From positions 1 through 8,728 of the forward strand of contig JBJTIF010000041.1 in NCBI GenBank assembly GCA_046094825.1: a DNA stretch of 8,728 nucleotides. Direction: 5' to 3'. This DNA is from JBJTIF01 sp046094825 (GTDB lineage Bacteria > Actinomycetota > UBA4738 > HRBIN12). Under the pieces are notes generated by a model. The model was not told where the DNA came from. It did not search any database and saw only the letters and a list, made by a program, of their open reading frames with translations. Of this stretch, positions 1 through 6,997 are shown piece by piece. Position 1 is the first letter of the stretch. Each line of letters opens with the position of its first letter. A program made the position numbers and the translations under genes.

Positions 1-2067
1 CGCCGCGGCTCCGCGCCCCCGACCGGGGGCCGGCTGGTCGACGTCCGGACCCGCGTCGCCGCCGCCCCCCGCCCGTCGGCCGATGATCCGCCCGCCGCCG
101 GCATCCCCGTCGGGGTCGCCGATGACGCGGAGGAGGTCGGAGGGGATCTCCGAGAGGAACCGCGAGGGCGGGTTGTACGACGTCTGACCGAAGAGCGTGC
201 GGCCCCACGCGTGGCAGAGGTAGAGCCGCCGCTGCGCGCGGGTGATGCCGACGTAGGCGAGGCGGCGTTCCTCCTCGAGTTCGTCGGGGTCGCCCATCGA
301 ACGGAAGTGCGGGAACACCCCGTCCTCCATCCCGATCATGAAGACCACGGGGAACTCGAGCCCCTTCGCGATGTGGAGGGTCATGAGGGTGACGTCGCCC
401 GACTCCGTGTCGACCTCGTCCTGGTCGGAGACGAGCGACACCGACTCGAGGAACTCCTCGAGCGTCCCCTGCGGGTCCCGCGCCTCGAACTCCGCGGCAA
501 CCCCTTCGAGCTCGCGGATGTTCTCGAGCCGACCGTCGGCGTCGACCGTGCGTTCGGACTCCAGCTCGAGGACGAACCCCGACTCGTGGGCCGCCCCGTG
601 GACGAGGCGGGCGGGCCCCGCGCCGTCCGCGCGGATCGCGGCGAGCCGATCCATGATCGCGACGAACGTCGCCACGGCGCCCTTCGCGCGCGCGGCGAGG
701 ATGCCGAGTTCCTCGACGCGCCGAGCCGCCTCGAGGAACGGGATGTCCTCGGCGCGGGCGAACCCCTCGAGCGCAGCGACCGTCGCGTCGCCGATCCCGC
801 GCTTCGGCATGTTGATGATCCGCCGGGCGCTGATGAGGTCGCGCGGGTTCGCGAGGAGCCGCAGGTAGGCGAGGACGTCCTTCACCTCCCGTCGCTGGAA
901 GAAGCGCACGCCGCCCACGACGCGGTACGGGATGCCCCGCCGCACGAACTCCTCCTCGAGCACGCGGCTTTGGGCGTTCGTCCGGTAGAAGACCGCGATG
1001 TCCGAGAGCCGGTGCCCCTCCTGTTCGACGAGGCGCATCGACTCCTCGGCGACGTACGCCGCCTCCTCGCGCTCGTCGTCGGCCCGGAAGCGCACCGCGA
1101 GCTCACCGGCGGGCGACTCGGTCCACAGCTGCTTCGGCTTGCGCCGCGTGTTGTTCTCGATGAGGGCGTTCGCGATCGCGAGGACGACCCCCGTCGAGCG
1201 GTAGTTCTGCTCCATGAGGAACACCGTCGCGTCCGGGTAGTCCCGCTCGAAGTCGAGGAGGTTCTGGATCGTCGCGCCCCGCCACGAGTAGACGCCCTGG
1301 TCGGCGTCGCCGACGACGCAGAGGTTGCGGTGGCCCGCCGCGAGCATGTTCGCGAGCTGGTACTGCGCGCGGTTCGTGTCCTGGTACTCGTCGATCATGA
1401 GGTAGCGGAACCGCTGCTGGTACTTCGCGAGGACCTCCGGGTGGTCTCGGAACAGACGGACCGTCCGACCGATGAGGTCGTCGAAGTCGAGCGCCCCCGC
1501 GGCGTGCTTGCGCGCCTCGTACGCCGCGTAGACGTCGGCCACCGTACGGTCGTACGGGTTCGCCGCGGCGGCCGCGAACTCCTCGGCGGAGGTGACGGTG
1601 TCCTTCGCCCGGCCGATCGCGGCCGCGAGGACCTTCGGCGGGTAGCGCTTCGCGTCGAGGTTCAGGTCCTTCAGGACCCCCGTGAGGAGCCGCTCCGTGT
1701 CGCCGTCGTCGTAGATCGTGAAGGCCGACGGGAGCCCGAGGTACGCGTGCTCGGCCCGGAGGATCCGCGCGCACGTCGAGTGGAACGTGAGGATCCACAT
1801 GCCGCGGGCGACCTGCTGACCGAGGAGCCCCTCGACGCGCTCGACCATCTCGCGCGCCGCCTTGTTCGTGAAGGTGATCGCGAGGAGCTGCTGGGGGTGG
1901 ACCCCGCGCTCCCGGATCAGGTGGGCGATCCGGTGCGTGAGCGCGCGCGTCTTCCCCGACCCCGCGCCGGCCACGATGAGGACGGGGCCCTCGGTGTGGA
2001 GGACGGCTTCCGCCTGGACGGGGTTCAGGGACGCGACGAGCGGCGAGGGGTCGGTCACGCCGCCCAT
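1..2067 (-). CDS. pcrA: PcrA/UvrD-type superfamily 1 DNA helicase, 3' end missing
   Basis: This is an ATP-dependent 3'-5' DNA helicase of the UvrD/PcrA/Rep family, which acts in the cytoplasm in nucleotide excision repair, mismatch repair and clearing of recombination or replication intermediates. The frame is open from an ATG at 2067 to the window edge, giving 689 residues without a stop. Visible motifs are the Q-motif region LNPVQ (14-18), Walker A GAGSGKT (34-40), TFTNKAAREM (65-74), Walker B DEYQD (226-230), motif III GDADQGVYSWRGA (253-265), EQNYRST (286-292), VVGGVRFF (383-390), TLHIAKGLEF (563-572) and the motif VI segment AYVGITRA (604-611) with the arginine finger at 610. After NPPSRFLSEIP the chain enters a Gly/Ala/Arg-rich linker. 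Family members are usually about 720-780 residues, so only the C-terminal tail is missing. It starts 37 bp after the guaA stop with no clear ribosome binding site; GTG at 2058 is an alternative start. PcrA versus UvrD naming is not resolved. Confidence 0.95.
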   Translation of the reverse strand, partial: MGGVTDPSPLVASLNPVQAEAVLHTEGPVLIVAGAGSGKTRALTHRIAHLIRERGVHPQQLLAITFTNKAAREMVERVEGLLGQQVARGMWILTFHSTCARILRAEHAYLGLPSAFTIYDDGDTERLLTGVLKDLNLDAKRYPPKVLAAAIGRAKDTVTSAEEFAAAAANPYDRTVADVYAAYEARKHAAGALDFDDLIGRTVRLFRDHPEVLAKYQQRFRYLMIDEYQDTNRAQYQLANMLAAGHRNLCVVGDADQGVYSWRGATIQNLLDFERDYPDATVFLMEQNYRSTGVVLAIANALIENNTRRKPKQLWTESPAGELAVRFRADDEREEAAYVAEESMRLVEQEGHRLSDIAVFYRTNAQSRVLEEEFVRRGIPYRVVGGVRFFQRREVKDVLAYLRLLANPRDLISARRIINMPKRGIGDATVAALEGFARAEDIPFLEAARRVEELGILAARAKGAVATFVAIMDRLAAIRADGAGPARLVHGAAHESGFVLELESERTVDADGRLENIRELEGVAAEFEARDPQGTLEEFLESVSLVSDQDEVDTESGDVTLMTLHIAKGLEFPVVFMIGMEDGVFPHFRSMGDPDELEEERRLAYVGITRAQRRLYLCHAWGRTLFGQTSYNPPSRFLSEIPSDLLRVIGDPDGDAGGGRIIGRRAGGGGDAGPDVDQPAPGRGRGAAA

Positions 2068-2104
2068 CGTAGGGCCGGGCGGCGACGGCCCCGCGCCAAG
2101 AGGC

Positions 2105-3649
2105 TTACTCCCACTCGATCGTGCCGGGCGGCTTGCTCGTCACGTCGTAGACGACGCGGTTCACGCCGGGGACCTCGCGGACGATGCGCGAGGCGACCGC
2201 CTCGAGGACGTCGTGCGGCAGCCGCGCCCAGTCCGCGGTCATCGCGTCCTCGCTCGTGACGGCACGCAGGACGATCGGGTGCTCGTACGTCCGGCCGTCC
2301 CCCATGACGCCGACCGAGCGCACCTCGGCGAGCAGGACGGCGAAGGCCTGCCAGATGCCCCGCTCGAGCCCCGCGCGGCGGAGCTCCTCCCGGACGATCG
2401 CGTCCGCGGCCCGGACGATCCGGAGGTTCTCGCGCGACACCTCGCCGACGATGCGCACGGCGAGGCCCGGGCCGGGGAACGGCTGGCGCCCGGTGATCTC
2501 CTCGGGGAGCCCGAGCTCCGCGCCGACCCGGCGCACCTCGTCCTTGAAGAGGTCCCGGAGCGGCTCGACGAGATCGAACGCGAGGTCCTCCGGGAGCCCG
2601 CCGACGTTGTGGTGGCTCTTGATGTTCGCCGCGGTGCCCGCGCCGCTCTCGATGACATCCGGGTAGAGCGTCCCCTGGACGAGGAACCGGGCGTCGCGGT
2701 GCTCGCGCGCGACCTCCTCGAAGACGCGGATGAACTCCGCACCGATCCGCTTGCGCTTCTCCTCCGGATCGGTGATGCCCGCGAGGCGCTCGAGGAACCG
2801 GTCCTCGGCCTTCACGTGGACGAGCGGCACCTGGAAGTGCCGTCCGAACGTCTCCTCGACCTGCTCCGGCTCCCCCGCGCGGTTCAGGCCGTGATCGACG
2901 AACACGCACGTGAGCCGCTCGCCGATCGCCCGGTGGACGAGGAGCGCGGCGACCGCGGAGTCGACGCCGCCGGACAGCGCGCAGAGCACCTCCGCGTCGC
3001 CGACCTGCGCGCGGATCCGCGCGCCCTGGTCGTCGATGATGTTCGTCGGGGTCCAGTCGGGCAGCAGGCCGCAGGCGTCGTAGAGGAAGCGCTTCAGGAC
3101 CTCCTGGCCGCGGGGGGTGTGCGAGACCTCCGGGTGGAACTGCACGGCGTAGAGCCCGCGTTCGGGGTCCTCCATCGCGGCGATCGGGGTCCCCTCGGTC
3201 CGCGCCGTGACCCGGAAGCCCTCGGGCGCACGGACGACCGCATCGCCGTGGGACATCCACACGGTGTCCTCGGCGGGGAGGTCGCGGAGCAGCGCGCCGC
3301 CGGTCGCGTCGACGACGAGCCAGGTCGCGCCGTACTCGCGCGCGCCGGTCGCCGCGACCTCCCCGCCGAGGTCGCGCGCCATGAGCTGGTGGCCGTAGCA
3401 GATGCCGAGCACCGGGATCCCGAGGCCGAAGATCGCCGGGTCGACCGATGGCGACCCGGGTTCGTACACCGACGCGGGCCCGCCGGACAGGATGATGCCG
3501 GCGGGACGGCGGGACGCGAGCTCCGCGGCCGGGAGATCGTGACGGACGACCTCCGAGTAGACGTGGCACTCCCGGACGCGCCGGGCGATGAGCTTCGCGT
3601 ACTGGGCCCCGAGGTCGACGACGAGGACCGGGCGACGCCCGTCGGTCAC
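2105..3649 (-). CDS. guaA: GMP synthase (glutamine-hydrolysing)
   Basis: GuaA makes GMP from XMP, ATP and glutamine, the last step of de novo guanine nucleotide synthesis in the cytoplasm. The 514-residue product is full length for the family. The N-terminal class I amidotransferase domain (about 7-195) has the oxyanion-side LSGGPASV (54-61), nucleophile Cys84 in GICYGHQ, and the catalytic His172/Glu174 pair in FHPEV. The ATP-pyrophosphatase domain has the PP-loop LSGGVDS (225-231), then VDHGL (251-255), and QGTLYPDVIES (325-335). The C-terminal dimerisation domain contains RQPFPGPGLAVRI (388-400) and ends in the family signature TIEWE. The start is a GTG whose first bases overlap the TGA of the upstream GuaB3 gene (GTGA), so translation is probably coupled. 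A purine-rich GGGGAAG lies just before it. The stop is TAA. No catalytic residue appears lost. Confidence 0.98.
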   Translation of the reverse strand: MTDGRRPVLVVDLGAQYAKLIARRVRECHVYSEVVRHDLPAAELASRRPAGIILSGGPASVYEPGSPSVDPAIFGLGIPVLGICYGHQLMARDLGGEVAATGAREYGATWLVVDATGGALLRDLPAEDTVWMSHGDAVVRAPEGFRVTARTEGTPIAAMEDPERGLYAVQFHPEVSHTPRGQEVLKRFLYDACGLLPDWTPTNIIDDQGARIRAQVGDAEVLCALSGGVDSAVAALLVHRAIGERLTCVFVDHGLNRAGEPEQVEETFGRHFQVPLVHVKAEDRFLERLAGITDPEEKRKRIGAEFIRVFEEVAREHRDARFLVQGTLYPDVIESGAGTAANIKSHHNVGGLPEDLAFDLVEPLRDLFKDEVRRVGAELGLPEEITGRQPFPGPGLAVRIVGEVSRENLRIVRAADAIVREELRRAGLERGIWQAFAVLLAEVRSVGVMGDGRTYEHPIVLRAVTSEDAMTADWARLPHDVLEAVASRIVREVPGVNRVVYDVTSKPPGTIEWE

Positions 3650-4809
3650 GACTTCCCCATGCCGACGCGCTGCGCGGTCTGGTACGTCTTCCCCTCGCTC
3701 TTGATCGACGGCGCGACGACGAGTTCGGCCTTCTGGAACTCCTTGATCGTCGCGTAGCCCGCGGTCGCCATCGAGGTCTGGAGCGCCCCGAAGAGGTTCA
3801 GGGTGCCGTCGTTCTCGTGCGCGGGTCCGAGGAGGATCTCGCGGAGCGACGCCACCTGCTGCGTCTTCACCCGCGCCCCGCGCGGGAGCGTCGGGTGGAA
3901 CGTCGCCATCCCCCAGTGGTACCCGCGGCCGGGCGCCTCGTGCGCCCGGGTGAGCGGCGAGCCGATCATCACCGCGTCCGCCCCGCAGGCGATCGCCTTC
4001 GCCACGTCGCCGCCGGTGCGCATCCCGCCGTCGGCGATCACGTGGCAGTAGCGGCCCGACTCGTGGAGGTGCTCGCGCCGCGCGGCGGCCGCATCCGCGA
4101 TCGCCGTCGCCTGCGGGACACCGATGCCGATCACCCCGCGCGTCGTGCAGGCGTTGCCCGGACCGACGCCGACGAGGATGCCGATCGCGCCGGTCCGCAT
4201 GAGGTGGAGTGCGGTCTGGTACGACGCGCAGCCCCCGACGATGACCGGGAGCTCGAACCCGGAGATGAACGCCTTCAGGTCGAGCGGCGCGTTCTTCGTC
4301 GAGACGTGTTCGGCCGAGACGACCGTGCCCTGGATCACAAGGATGTCGAGGCCGGCCTCGAGCACGAGCGGCGCGTAGCGCTCGACCCGCGCCGGTGTGA
4401 GCGACGCCGCCGCGACGACGCCGGCCTCCTTGATCTCGCGGATCCGCCGTCCGACGAGCTCGTCCTTCATCGGCTCCGCGTAGAGCTCCTGCATCCGGCG
4501 CGTCGCCTTCTCGTCCGGGAGCGCCGCGATCTCATCGAGGATCGGCTCGGGGTCCTCGTAGCGGGTGTAGAGGCCCTCGAGGTTCAGGACCCCGAGCCCG
4601 CCGAGCCGGCCCACCTCGGCCGCCGTCGCCGGGGACACGGCCGCGTCCATCGCCGAGGCGAGGAGCGGGAGCTCGAACCGGAACGCGTCGACCTCCCACG
4701 CGATCGAGACGTCCTCGGGGTCCCGGGTCCGCCGCGAGGGGACGATCGCCACCTCGTCGAAGCCGTAGGCCCGACGGGCCGTCTTCCCGATCCCGATCTC
4801 GACGTCCAC
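3646..4809 (-). CDS. guaB3: GuaB3-type IMP dehydrogenase family protein (no CBS domains)
   Basis: This is an IMPDH/GMP reductase TIM-barrel protein, predicted to oxidise IMP to XMP with NAD+ just upstream of GuaA. With the GTG start at 4809 it has 387 residues. The N-terminus EIGIGKTARRAY followed by VPSRRTRDPEDVS is typical of the GuaB3 subfamily. GGLGVLN lies near residue 70, the active-site loop GPGNACTTR carries the presumed catalytic Cys221, and IADGGMRTGGDVAKA (258-272) is the phosphate-binding stretch. The roughly 120-residue CBS-pair insertion of classical GuaB (about 490 aa) is absent. The 4809 start is preferred because GGGAGG lies 5 nt upstream; a longer frame opening at GTG 4839 would put an inverted repeat inside the gene. 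The stop overlaps the guaA start by four bases. Its reaction is inferred from family and context. A GMP reductase-like or regulatory role is not excluded, because GuaB3 often coexists with a true GuaB. Confidence 0.9.
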   Translation of the reverse strand: MDVEIGIGKTARRAYGFDEVAIVPSRRTRDPEDVSIAWEVDAFRFELPLLASAMDAAVSPATAAEVGRLGGLGVLNLEGLYTRYEDPEPILDEIAALPDEKATRRMQELYAEPMKDELVGRRIREIKEAGVVAAASLTPARVERYAPLVLEAGLDILVIQGTVVSAEHVSTKNAPLDLKAFISGFELPVIVGGCASYQTALHLMRTGAIGILVGVGPGNACTTRGVIGIGVPQATAIADAAAARREHLHESGRYCHVIADGGMRTGGDVAKAIACGADAVMIGSPLTRAHEAPGRGYHWGMATFHPTLPRGARVKTQQVASLREILLGPAHENDGTLNLFGALQTSMATAGYATIKEFQKAELVVAPSIKSEGKTYQTAQRVGMGKS

Positions 4810-4814
4810 TCCGA

Positions 4815-4820
4815 CCTCCC
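4815..4820 (-). promoter_or_regulatory. Ribosome binding site deciding the guaB3 start
   Basis: GGGAGG reads on the minus strand 5 nt before the GTG at 4809. It supports that start over the GTG at 4839, which has no comparable site and whose coding extension would run through a hairpin. The resulting N-terminus also fits the subfamily. Confidence 0.7.
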
Positions 4821-4830
4821 GGAAACGCAG

Positions 4831-4856
4831 GACGCCCACCCGGACGGGTGGGCGTC
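4831..4856 (-). repeat. Perfect 12-bp inverted repeat in the cysC-guaB3 gap
   Basis: The arms GACGCCCACCCG and CGGGTGGGCGTC are exact reverse complements separated by two bases, so the whole 26-bp element is nearly palindromic. On the transcribed strand it starts 48 nt after the cysC stop and ends 21 nt before the guaB3 GTG, about 10 nt before the GGGAGG ribosome binding site. No T-run follows; only TTT occurs a few bases on. It may be a U-poor terminator for alkP-cysC, a leader hairpin controlling guaB3 translation, or a protein-binding palindrome. The sequence does not decide between these. The rest of the 95-bp gap shows no convincing promoter. Confidence 0.7.
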
Positions 4857-4904
4857 TCGGACCTCACATGGGCGGAACGGTAGCACCCCCGCCCGGAGCG
4901 CGGG

Positions 4905-5534
4905 TCAGTCCTCCTTCTGCACGTGGCCCGTGTCGGTGATCCGCAGGTCGGTCTGCCCCGAGTGGAGCCGCTCCCCCGTCACGTGGACCTCGTCGCTCCC
5001 GATGCGGCCGAGGTCCTTCAGGGCCGTGAGGAGCTTCTGGAGCGACTCGTCCGGCGACTCGACCATCGTGTCGAGGACGACCTCGGGGTGCTCCGGCACC
5101 TCGTAGGGGTCGTCGACCCCCGTGAAGTTCTTGATCTCACCCGCGAGCGCCTTCGCGTAGAGGCCCTTCGGGTCGCGGTTGCGCGCGAGCTCCTCGACCG
5201 TCGCGTGGACGTAGACCTCGACGAAGTCGCCGATGAGCGCGCGGGCCTCGTCGCGGGTCTCCTTGAACGGGGAGATCGGGCAGCAGATCGTCGCGACGCC
5301 GTTGCGGGTGAGGAGGTTCGCGACGAAGGCGATCCGGCGGATGTTCGTGTCGCGGTCCTCCTTCGAGAACCCGAGGCCCTTCGAGAGGTTCGTGCGGACG
5401 ACGTCGCCGTCGAGGATCTCCGTGTGGAGGCCGCGCGCCTGGAACTCGTGGAACAGCATCTCGGCGATCGTCGACTTTCCCGACCCCGAGAGGCCGGTGA
5501 ACCAGACGGTGAAGCCGCGGTCGCGACAGGTCAC
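4905..5534 (-). CDS. cysC: Adenylylsulfate (APS) kinase
   Basis: CysC phosphorylates adenosine 5'-phosphosulfate at the 3'-OH to give PAPS, the sulfate donor for sulfotransferases and PAPS reductase. With a GTG start at 5534 it has 209 residues, normal for a stand-alone CysC. Visible motifs are Walker A GLSGSGKST (14-22), LDGDVVR (41-47), GFSKEDRDTNIRRI (55-68), ISPFKETRDEAR (87-98), DPKGLYAKA (121-129) and KNFTGVDDPYEVP (135-147). The DGD-V-VR form replaces the Asn of the common DGDN(V/I)R; I recall this variant in other APS kinases, including Sat-fused ones. About 30 residues after the usual end near 178 form a charged tail with no recognised domain. The start overlaps the stop of the upstream AlkP-family gene as GTGA, with AAGGAG 6 nt upstream, so the two are very probably co-translated. 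The same frame extends upstream inside that gene but carries no homology. No ATP sulfurylase, sulfotransferase or reductase is visible in the window. Confidence 0.95.
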   Translation of the reverse strand: MTCRDRGFTVWFTGLSGSGKSTIAEMLFHEFQARGLHTEILDGDVVRTNLSKGLGFSKEDRDTNIRRIAFVANLLTRNGVATICCPISPFKETRDEARALIGDFVEVYVHATVEELARNRDPKGLYAKALAGEIKNFTGVDDPYEVPEHPEVVLDTMVESPDESLQKLLTALKDLGRIGSDEVHVTGERLHSGQTDLRITDTGHVQKED

Positions 5535-6919
5535 AGGAAGCTCCTTCCGACGGCGCCCTCGGGCGCCTCGATGCCGTAGAGGGACAGGATGGACGGACCG
5601 ACGTCGACGAGGTTGAGCCCCTCGACGCGACCGGTGCGCTGCCCGGGCAACCCGGCGAGCGCGAAGATGCCCGTGCGGTCGTGGTTCGCACCGTCCGGGC
5701 CGGTGTCGTTCTCGTACGTGTAGAGGCTCGCGTTGCCGACCGACCCCACCGAACGCCACTCGAGGTCGCCGAAGTACACGATGAGATCCGGTGCGACGCC
5801 GCGGACCTCGGGGTAGACGTCCTGCGGCTTGAAGACCTTCGTGCCGAGCGGTGCGCCGTCCGGACCGGGCGCGGCCTCGAGCTTCGCGATGAGCTCGTCG
5901 CGCACCTCCTCGTAGCGGGCGGGATCGATGACGCCCTGGGGCTCGCGGCCCGCGACGTTCAGGAAGAGGCGTCCGTAGTAGCCGCCGTCGCCCCACGCGA
6001 CCGTCCGCGACCAGTCGATCGGCGCCTCCTTGATCGGCATCGGCCCGGAGAGCGGCTCCGACATCGCGAGGTAGCCCTCCTGGAGGAGCCAGTCGTTGAA
6101 GCAGAGCCCCCCCATCATCGGACGCGCGCCGTGGTCGCTCATTAGGATCGTGATCGCGTCATCGGGGACGAGGTCGAGGAACGTGCCGACCTGGTCGTCG
6201 AGGAACCGGTAGTAGTCCTGGAAGGCCGTCTCGTACTTCGAGCCCGCCTCGTAGAGCGGATGGCGGCGGTCGTAGTACTGCCAGAACACGTGGTGGAGGC
6301 GGTCCGGCGCGATCTCGCAGAGCATGAAGAAGTCCCACGGCTTGTCGACGAGCATCTTGCGGCCGACCGCGAAGCGCCGTTCGGTCATCTTGAAGACCTG
6401 GTCGAGCGCGAAGTCCATGCCCTGCTGGCGGAAGTTCGGGATGTCGAAGATGTACTCGCCCTTGCCGCCCACGATCTCCTCGATCTCGACCTCGAGCTCC
6501 TGCGGGTACGCGAAGCGCTCCGCGGAGGGCGGCGTGAGGAAGCACCCGACGCGCCAGCCCGGGAACTCCTTCGGCGGGGGGAACGACGGGGGGACACCGA
6601 TGAGGACCGAGCGCATCCCGCGCGTGCCGAGCGCATCCCAGACCGCGGGGGCCTGGATCGAGCCGCTGTGGGCGATCGACAGGCCGTCGTACGTGTGGTC
6701 CTTGCGGTTGCGGAAGCCGTAGATCCCGAGCTGCCCGGGCGTCGTGCCGGTCATCGCGCAGGCCCAGGCCGGGACGGTGATCGGCGGGGTGATGCTCGCG
6801 AGGTCGCCGTGCATCCCCCGCTCCATGAGCCGGTGGATGTTCGGGGTCTCGGCCCGCAGATCCTCGAGGAGCGCGGGCGTCCCGCAGTCGAGGCCGAGCA
6901 CCACCACCCGAGGTCCCAT
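5531..6919 (-). CDS. AlkP-superfamily phosphohydrolase/phosphodiesterase (COG3379-like)
   Basis: This is a metal-dependent hydrolase of the alkaline phosphatase superfamily, resembling the type I phosphodiesterase / 'phosphohydrolase or phosphomutase' group. From the ATG at 6919 it has 462 residues. LGLDCGTP near the N-terminus supplies metal ligand Asp11. PPITVPAW supplies the presumed nucleophile Thr48 and is followed by the family-like TGTTPGQLGIYGFRNR. PDRLHHVFW (205-213) supplies Asp206 and His210, MSDHG (260-264) supplies Asp262/His263, and GANHDRTG (410-417) supplies His413. The full two-metal set therefore appears intact. No signal peptide or membrane segment is visible, so it is probably cytosolic, unlike secreted alkaline phosphatases. 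GGGAG lies 4 nt before the ATG. A longer frame opening at GTG 7018 would run through the potC terminator hairpin and adds only a Gly/Arg/Ala-rich stretch, so I reject it. The gene ends in a GTGA overlap with cysC. The substrate is unknown; a phosphate or sulfate ester or nucleotide linked to PAPS metabolism is only an inference. Confidence 0.9.
   Translation of the reverse strand: MGPRVVVLGLDCGTPALLEDLRAETPNIHRLMERGMHGDLASITPPITVPAWACAMTGTTPGQLGIYGFRNRKDHTYDGLSIAHSGSIQAPAVWDALGTRGMRSVLIGVPPSFPPPKEFPGWRVGCFLTPPSAERFAYPQELEVEIEEIVGGKGEYIFDIPNFRQQGMDFALDQVFKMTERRFAVGRKMLVDKPWDFFMLCEIAPDRLHHVFWQYYDRRHPLYEAGSKYETAFQDYYRFLDDQVGTFLDLVPDDAITILMSDHGARPMMGGLCFNDWLLQEGYLAMSEPLSGPMPIKEAPIDWSRTVAWGDGGYYGRLFLNVAGREPQGVIDPARYEEVRDELIAKLEAAPGPDGAPLGTKVFKPQDVYPEVRGVAPDLIVYFGDLEWRSVGSVGNASLYTYENDTGPDGANHDRTGIFALAGLPGQRTGRVEGLNLVDVGPSILSLYGIEAPEGAVGRSFL
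5541..5546 (-). promoter_or_regulatory. Strong ribosome binding site for cysC inside the end of the AlkP-family gene
   Basis: AAGGAG (within GGAAGGAG) reads on the minus strand 6 nt before the GTG at 5534 and lies in the last codons of the upstream gene. It fixes the cysC start although the same reading frame is open for another 460 bp upstream, and it supports coupled translation. Confidence 0.85.
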
Positions 6920-6923
6920 GTGG

Positions 6924-6928
6924 CTCCC
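6924..6928 (-). promoter_or_regulatory. Ribosome binding site deciding the AlkP-family gene start
   Basis: GGGAG lies 4 nt before the ATG at 6919. The protein begins directly with the conserved beta strand VVVLGLD, which also supports this start over upstream in-frame codons. Confidence 0.6.
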
Positions 6929-6931
6929 GTT

Positions 6932-6955
6932 CGCCGGTCCCGCCGCCGGTCCCGC
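6932..6955. repeat. Tandem 12-bp direct duplication in the potC-AlkP gap
   Basis: CGCCGGTCCCGC occurs twice in immediate succession, followed by ACCGGTC, which partly restarts the unit. It lies in the 5' leader of the AlkP-family gene, just upstream of its ribosome binding site. It could be a slippage product or a paired binding site. No function can be assigned. Confidence 0.75.
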
Positions 6956-6966
6956 ACCGGTCGACG

Positions 6967-6985
6967 CGGCGCCGGAGCGGCGCCG
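6967..6985. repeat. Short 8-3-8 palindromic inverted repeat
   Basis: CGGCGCCG, itself a palindrome, occurs twice separated by GAG, so the element is both a direct and an inverted repeat. It sits between the potC terminator hairpin and the 12-bp tandem duplication. In DNA this GC-rich it may be chance. Confidence 0.4.
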
Positions 6986-6997
6986 GGCCCGCATCGT

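Noticed and set aside
211..2259. A 682-residue plus-strand open frame opposite the helicase
   Set aside because: It is antisense to a clear helicase with all SF1 motifs. The translation is Arg/Asp/Glu/Val-rich without domains, as expected from GC-biased third positions in the real gene. It also runs across the helicase-guaA boundary.
1862..3757. A 631-residue plus-strand open frame opposite guaA
   Set aside because: It is antisense to guaA, whose active-site motifs and TIEWE end are intact, and its translation is low-complexity Arg/Asp/Glu/Leu.
4810..4839. Longer guaB3 start at GTG 4839
   Set aside because: It would begin inside the inverted repeat without a ribosome binding site, and the added residues do not fit the subfamily N-terminus.
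4877..4908. Possible promoter (CTGACC ... TACCGT) upstream of guaB3
   Set aside because: The spacing is 20 nt and both hexamers are weak; the alternative TGCTAC at 17 nt spacing matches poorly.
3817..5106. A 429-residue plus-strand open frame opposite guaB3 and cysC
   Set aside because: It spans two well-supported genes and their gap, has no recognisable motif and shows codon-bias shadow composition.
5535..5996. N-terminal extension of cysC in the same frame, up to a GTG at 5996
   Set aside because: The extension lies inside the AlkP-family gene and reads as Arg/Pro/Gly-rich sequence. GTG 5534 has a strong ribosome binding site and gives a normal CysC length.
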